DNA of 64,000 bases, taken from Acidipropionibacterium thoenii DSM 20276. GTDB taxonomy: Bacteria > Actinomycetota > Actinomycetes > Propionibacteriales > Propionibacteriaceae. Positions 62,933 through 64,000 of this stretch are shown piece after piece. The translations under genes and the position numbers were made by a program. The stretch is from positions 142,964 to 206,963 of the forward strand of contig NZ_KE384018.1 in NCBI RefSeq assembly GCF_000423445.1, read 5' to 3'. The notes under the pieces are model-generated. The model saw only the letters and a program-made list of their open reading frames with translations. It made no database searches and had not been told where the DNA came from. Within the stretch, counting starts at the first letter, position 1. Every line of letters begins with the position of its first letter.

Positions 62933-63820
62933 ATGCGTATCGCCACGTTCAACCTCAATGGGATCCGAGCCGCTCACCGACGGGGCTTCGCCGAGTGGCT
63001 GGCCGCCCGGCAGTGCGACGTGGCGGCCCTCCAGGAGGTCCGTTGCCGGCCCACGGATCTGCCCGAAGGAGCCTTCGGGGACTATCAGGTGGCCTGGCAG
63101 CCCGGCAGCCTGGCCGGGCGCAACGGCGTCGCCCTGTTGACCCGCCGGCCACCCGAGGCGGTGCGGGCCTGGGGGCCCGGAATCATCTCGCTGGGGCCCG
63201 GGCGGGAGATGGAGATCACCGACGGGTCGGTCGCCGGGCTGGCCCGGCCGCTCCATCCATTCGCCGACGAGGGGCGCTACATCGAGGTCGATCTGGCCGA
63301 CGCGCCGCTGACGGTTGCCGCCCTGTACCTGCCCAAGGGAGCCACCCCGGACCCGGCAGACGAGAAGACCCTGGTGAAGCAGGCCCGCAAGATGAGCTTC
63401 CTGAAGGGCTTCTCCCGACACCTCACCACGGCCCGTCGGGCGGCGGCCGGCAGAGGACGACAGTTCCTGGTGATGGGCGACTTCAACATCGCCCACCAGA
63501 ATCTCGACCTGAGGAACTGGCGGACCAATCAGCGCAACGAGGGGTTCCTGCCCGAGGAGCGCGAGTGGCTGAGCTCGATCCTGTCCCCGCGGACCATGGT
63601 CGACGTGGTGCGGTCACTGCATCCGGGTGAGGAGGGGCCCTACTCCTGGTGGAGCTGGCGGGGACAGGCCTTCAGCCATGACGCCGGATGGCGGATCGAC
63701 TACCAGCTCGCCACCCCCGCCCTGGCGCGTGCGGCGACCTCTGGCAGCACCGACCGGGACGCCAACTACGAGGCGCGGATCTCGGATCACGCCCCGGTCG
63801 TCGTGGACTACGACTTGTGA
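62933..63820 (+). CDS. xthA: Exodeoxyribonuclease III (AP endonuclease)
   Basis: Cuts DNA at abasic sites and removes 3' blocks in base excision repair. The 295-residue exonuclease-endonuclease-phosphatase fold has Asn7 in FNLNGIRA, the metal-binding Glu35 in LQEVRC, the catalytic MGDFNIAHQNLDL (about 181-193), the W-S-W-R-G-Q-A-F block near residue 240 and the final SDHAPVV with the catalytic His. It lies four bases after the hydrolase gene in the same transcript. Its stop codon is inside a 23-bp tandem repeat. Confidence 0.94.
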   Translation: MRIATFNLNGIRAAHRRGFAEWLAARQCDVAALQEVRCRPTDLPEGAFGDYQVAWQPGSLAGRNGVALLTRRPPEAVRAWGPGIISLGPGREMEITDGSVAGLARPLHPFADEGRYIEVDLADAPLTVAALYLPKGATPDPADEKTLVKQARKMSFLKGFSRHLTTARRAAAGRGRQFLVMGDFNIAHQNLDLRNWRTNQRNEGFLPEEREWLSSILSPRTMVDVVRSLHPGEEGPYSWWSWRGQAFSHDAGWRIDYQLATPALARAATSGSTDRDANYEARISDHAPVVVDYDL

Positions 63821-63884
63821 GCACAGTGGACTACGACTTGTGAGCACAGTGGACCACGACCTGTGAGCACAGTGGTCTGCGACC
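63803..63884 (+). repeat. 23-bp tandem repeat at the xthA stop codon
   Basis: Units start at 63803, 63826 and 63849 and read GTGGACTACGACTTGTGAGC plus three bases. The first two are identical; the third has two T-to-C changes and a fourth is partial and diverged. The first unit encodes the last residues VDYDL and the TGA stop of xthA. The period is not a multiple of three. Confidence 0.88.
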
Positions 63885-63922
63885 CGCGGGGCGGGCCCGT
63901 CGACCTGCTGCCGACGTCCCGA

Positions 63923-63953
63923 TTGGCGGTGGCTCGGGAAGGGCTGCTAGGGT
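63923..63953 (+). promoter_or_regulatory. Possible promoter of the terminal tRNA gene
   Basis: TTGGCG (63923-63928) and TAGGGT (63948-63953) lie 19 bases apart and about 28 bases before the tRNA-like sequence at the window end. The spacing is slightly long. Confidence 0.35.
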
Positions 63954-63980
63954 TTCTCGTCGCTGGCTGAGGCCAGCAAC

Positions 63981-64000
63981 GGCAGGTTGCCCGAGCGGCC
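63981..64000 (+). tRNA. tRNA-Ser, 5' end only (probable)
   Basis: The last 20 bases, GGCAGGTTGCCCGAGCGGCC, read as a seven-base acceptor strand, TG, and the D-arm start CCCGAGCGGCC that is typical of bacterial tRNA-Ser. The anticodon and long variable arm lie beyond the window, so the isoacceptor is unknown. Confidence 0.65.

Overview
The window is high-G+C actinobacterial DNA with short intergenic gaps, many four-base ATGA start/stop overlaps, GTG starts and several apparently leaderless genes. A DtxR-type iron box, an MptB-like GT-C mannosyltransferase, a menaquinone side-chain reductase-like gene, KorAB and a full 14-gene complex I operon point to Actinobacteria. I suspect a Propionibacteriaceae-like organism, but that is inference from gene content, not a measured placement.

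Layout. 1-2.6 kb: start of a secreted SH3b protein, a membrane-anchored unknown, tRNA-Lys(UUU) and an AqpZ-type aquaporin. 3-7.7 kb: an ABC ATPase with degenerate motifs, a 1056-residue YhgE/Pip-type membrane protein and a TetR regulator, with a perfect 16-bp palindrome in the promoter. 7.7-12.0 kb, minus strand: a compact lower mevalonate cluster, mevalonate kinase - diphosphomevalonate decarboxylase - phosphomevalonate kinase - type 2 IPP isomerase. 12.2-15.2 kb: a CE1758/CE1759-type flavin monooxygenase/FMN reductase pair facing a second luciferase-like enzyme. 15.4-25 kb: a HAD phosphatase, a 72-bp perfect palindrome, a patatin-like lipase, an iron-box gene of unknown function, a galactokinase-like/nucleotidyltransferase pair, the PEP-dependent dihydroxyacetone kinase dhaKLM and an MFS exporter. 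25-36 kb: menA, a small ABM protein, an ABC exporter, a RecB/RNase-H-like nuclease, menG, an ABC ATPase/permease pair, a MenF-family protein that has lost many catalytic residues, and a geranylgeranyl-reductase-like flavoprotein. 36.3-52.4 kb: nuoA-N. 52.6-64 kb: a polyprenyl diphosphate synthase, an ethanolamine ammonia-lyase (eutC) remnant, a CitE-like lyase, an M13 peptidase, korBA, an MptB-like mannosyltransferase, a 3-hydroxyisobutyryl-CoA hydrolase-like protein, exonuclease III and the first 20 bases of a probable tRNA-Ser.

Functional theme. Much of the window builds or uses isoprenoid quinone: the mevalonate enzymes supply IPP/DMAPP, the prenyl synthase lengthens it, MenA attaches it to the naphthoquinone ring, MenG methylates, the reductase saturates the side chain, and complex I reduces the product. 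KorAB adds a ferredoxin-linked 2-oxoacid oxidation step.

Most unusual signals: tandem repeats at or next to the stop codons of four unrelated genes; a 76-codon ORF made partly of such repeats that joins the reductase gene to nuoA through ATGA overlaps on both sides; the 72-bp palindrome; the probable MenF pseudoenzyme; the frameshifted eutC relic; and the degenerate ATPase paired with YhgE/Pip.
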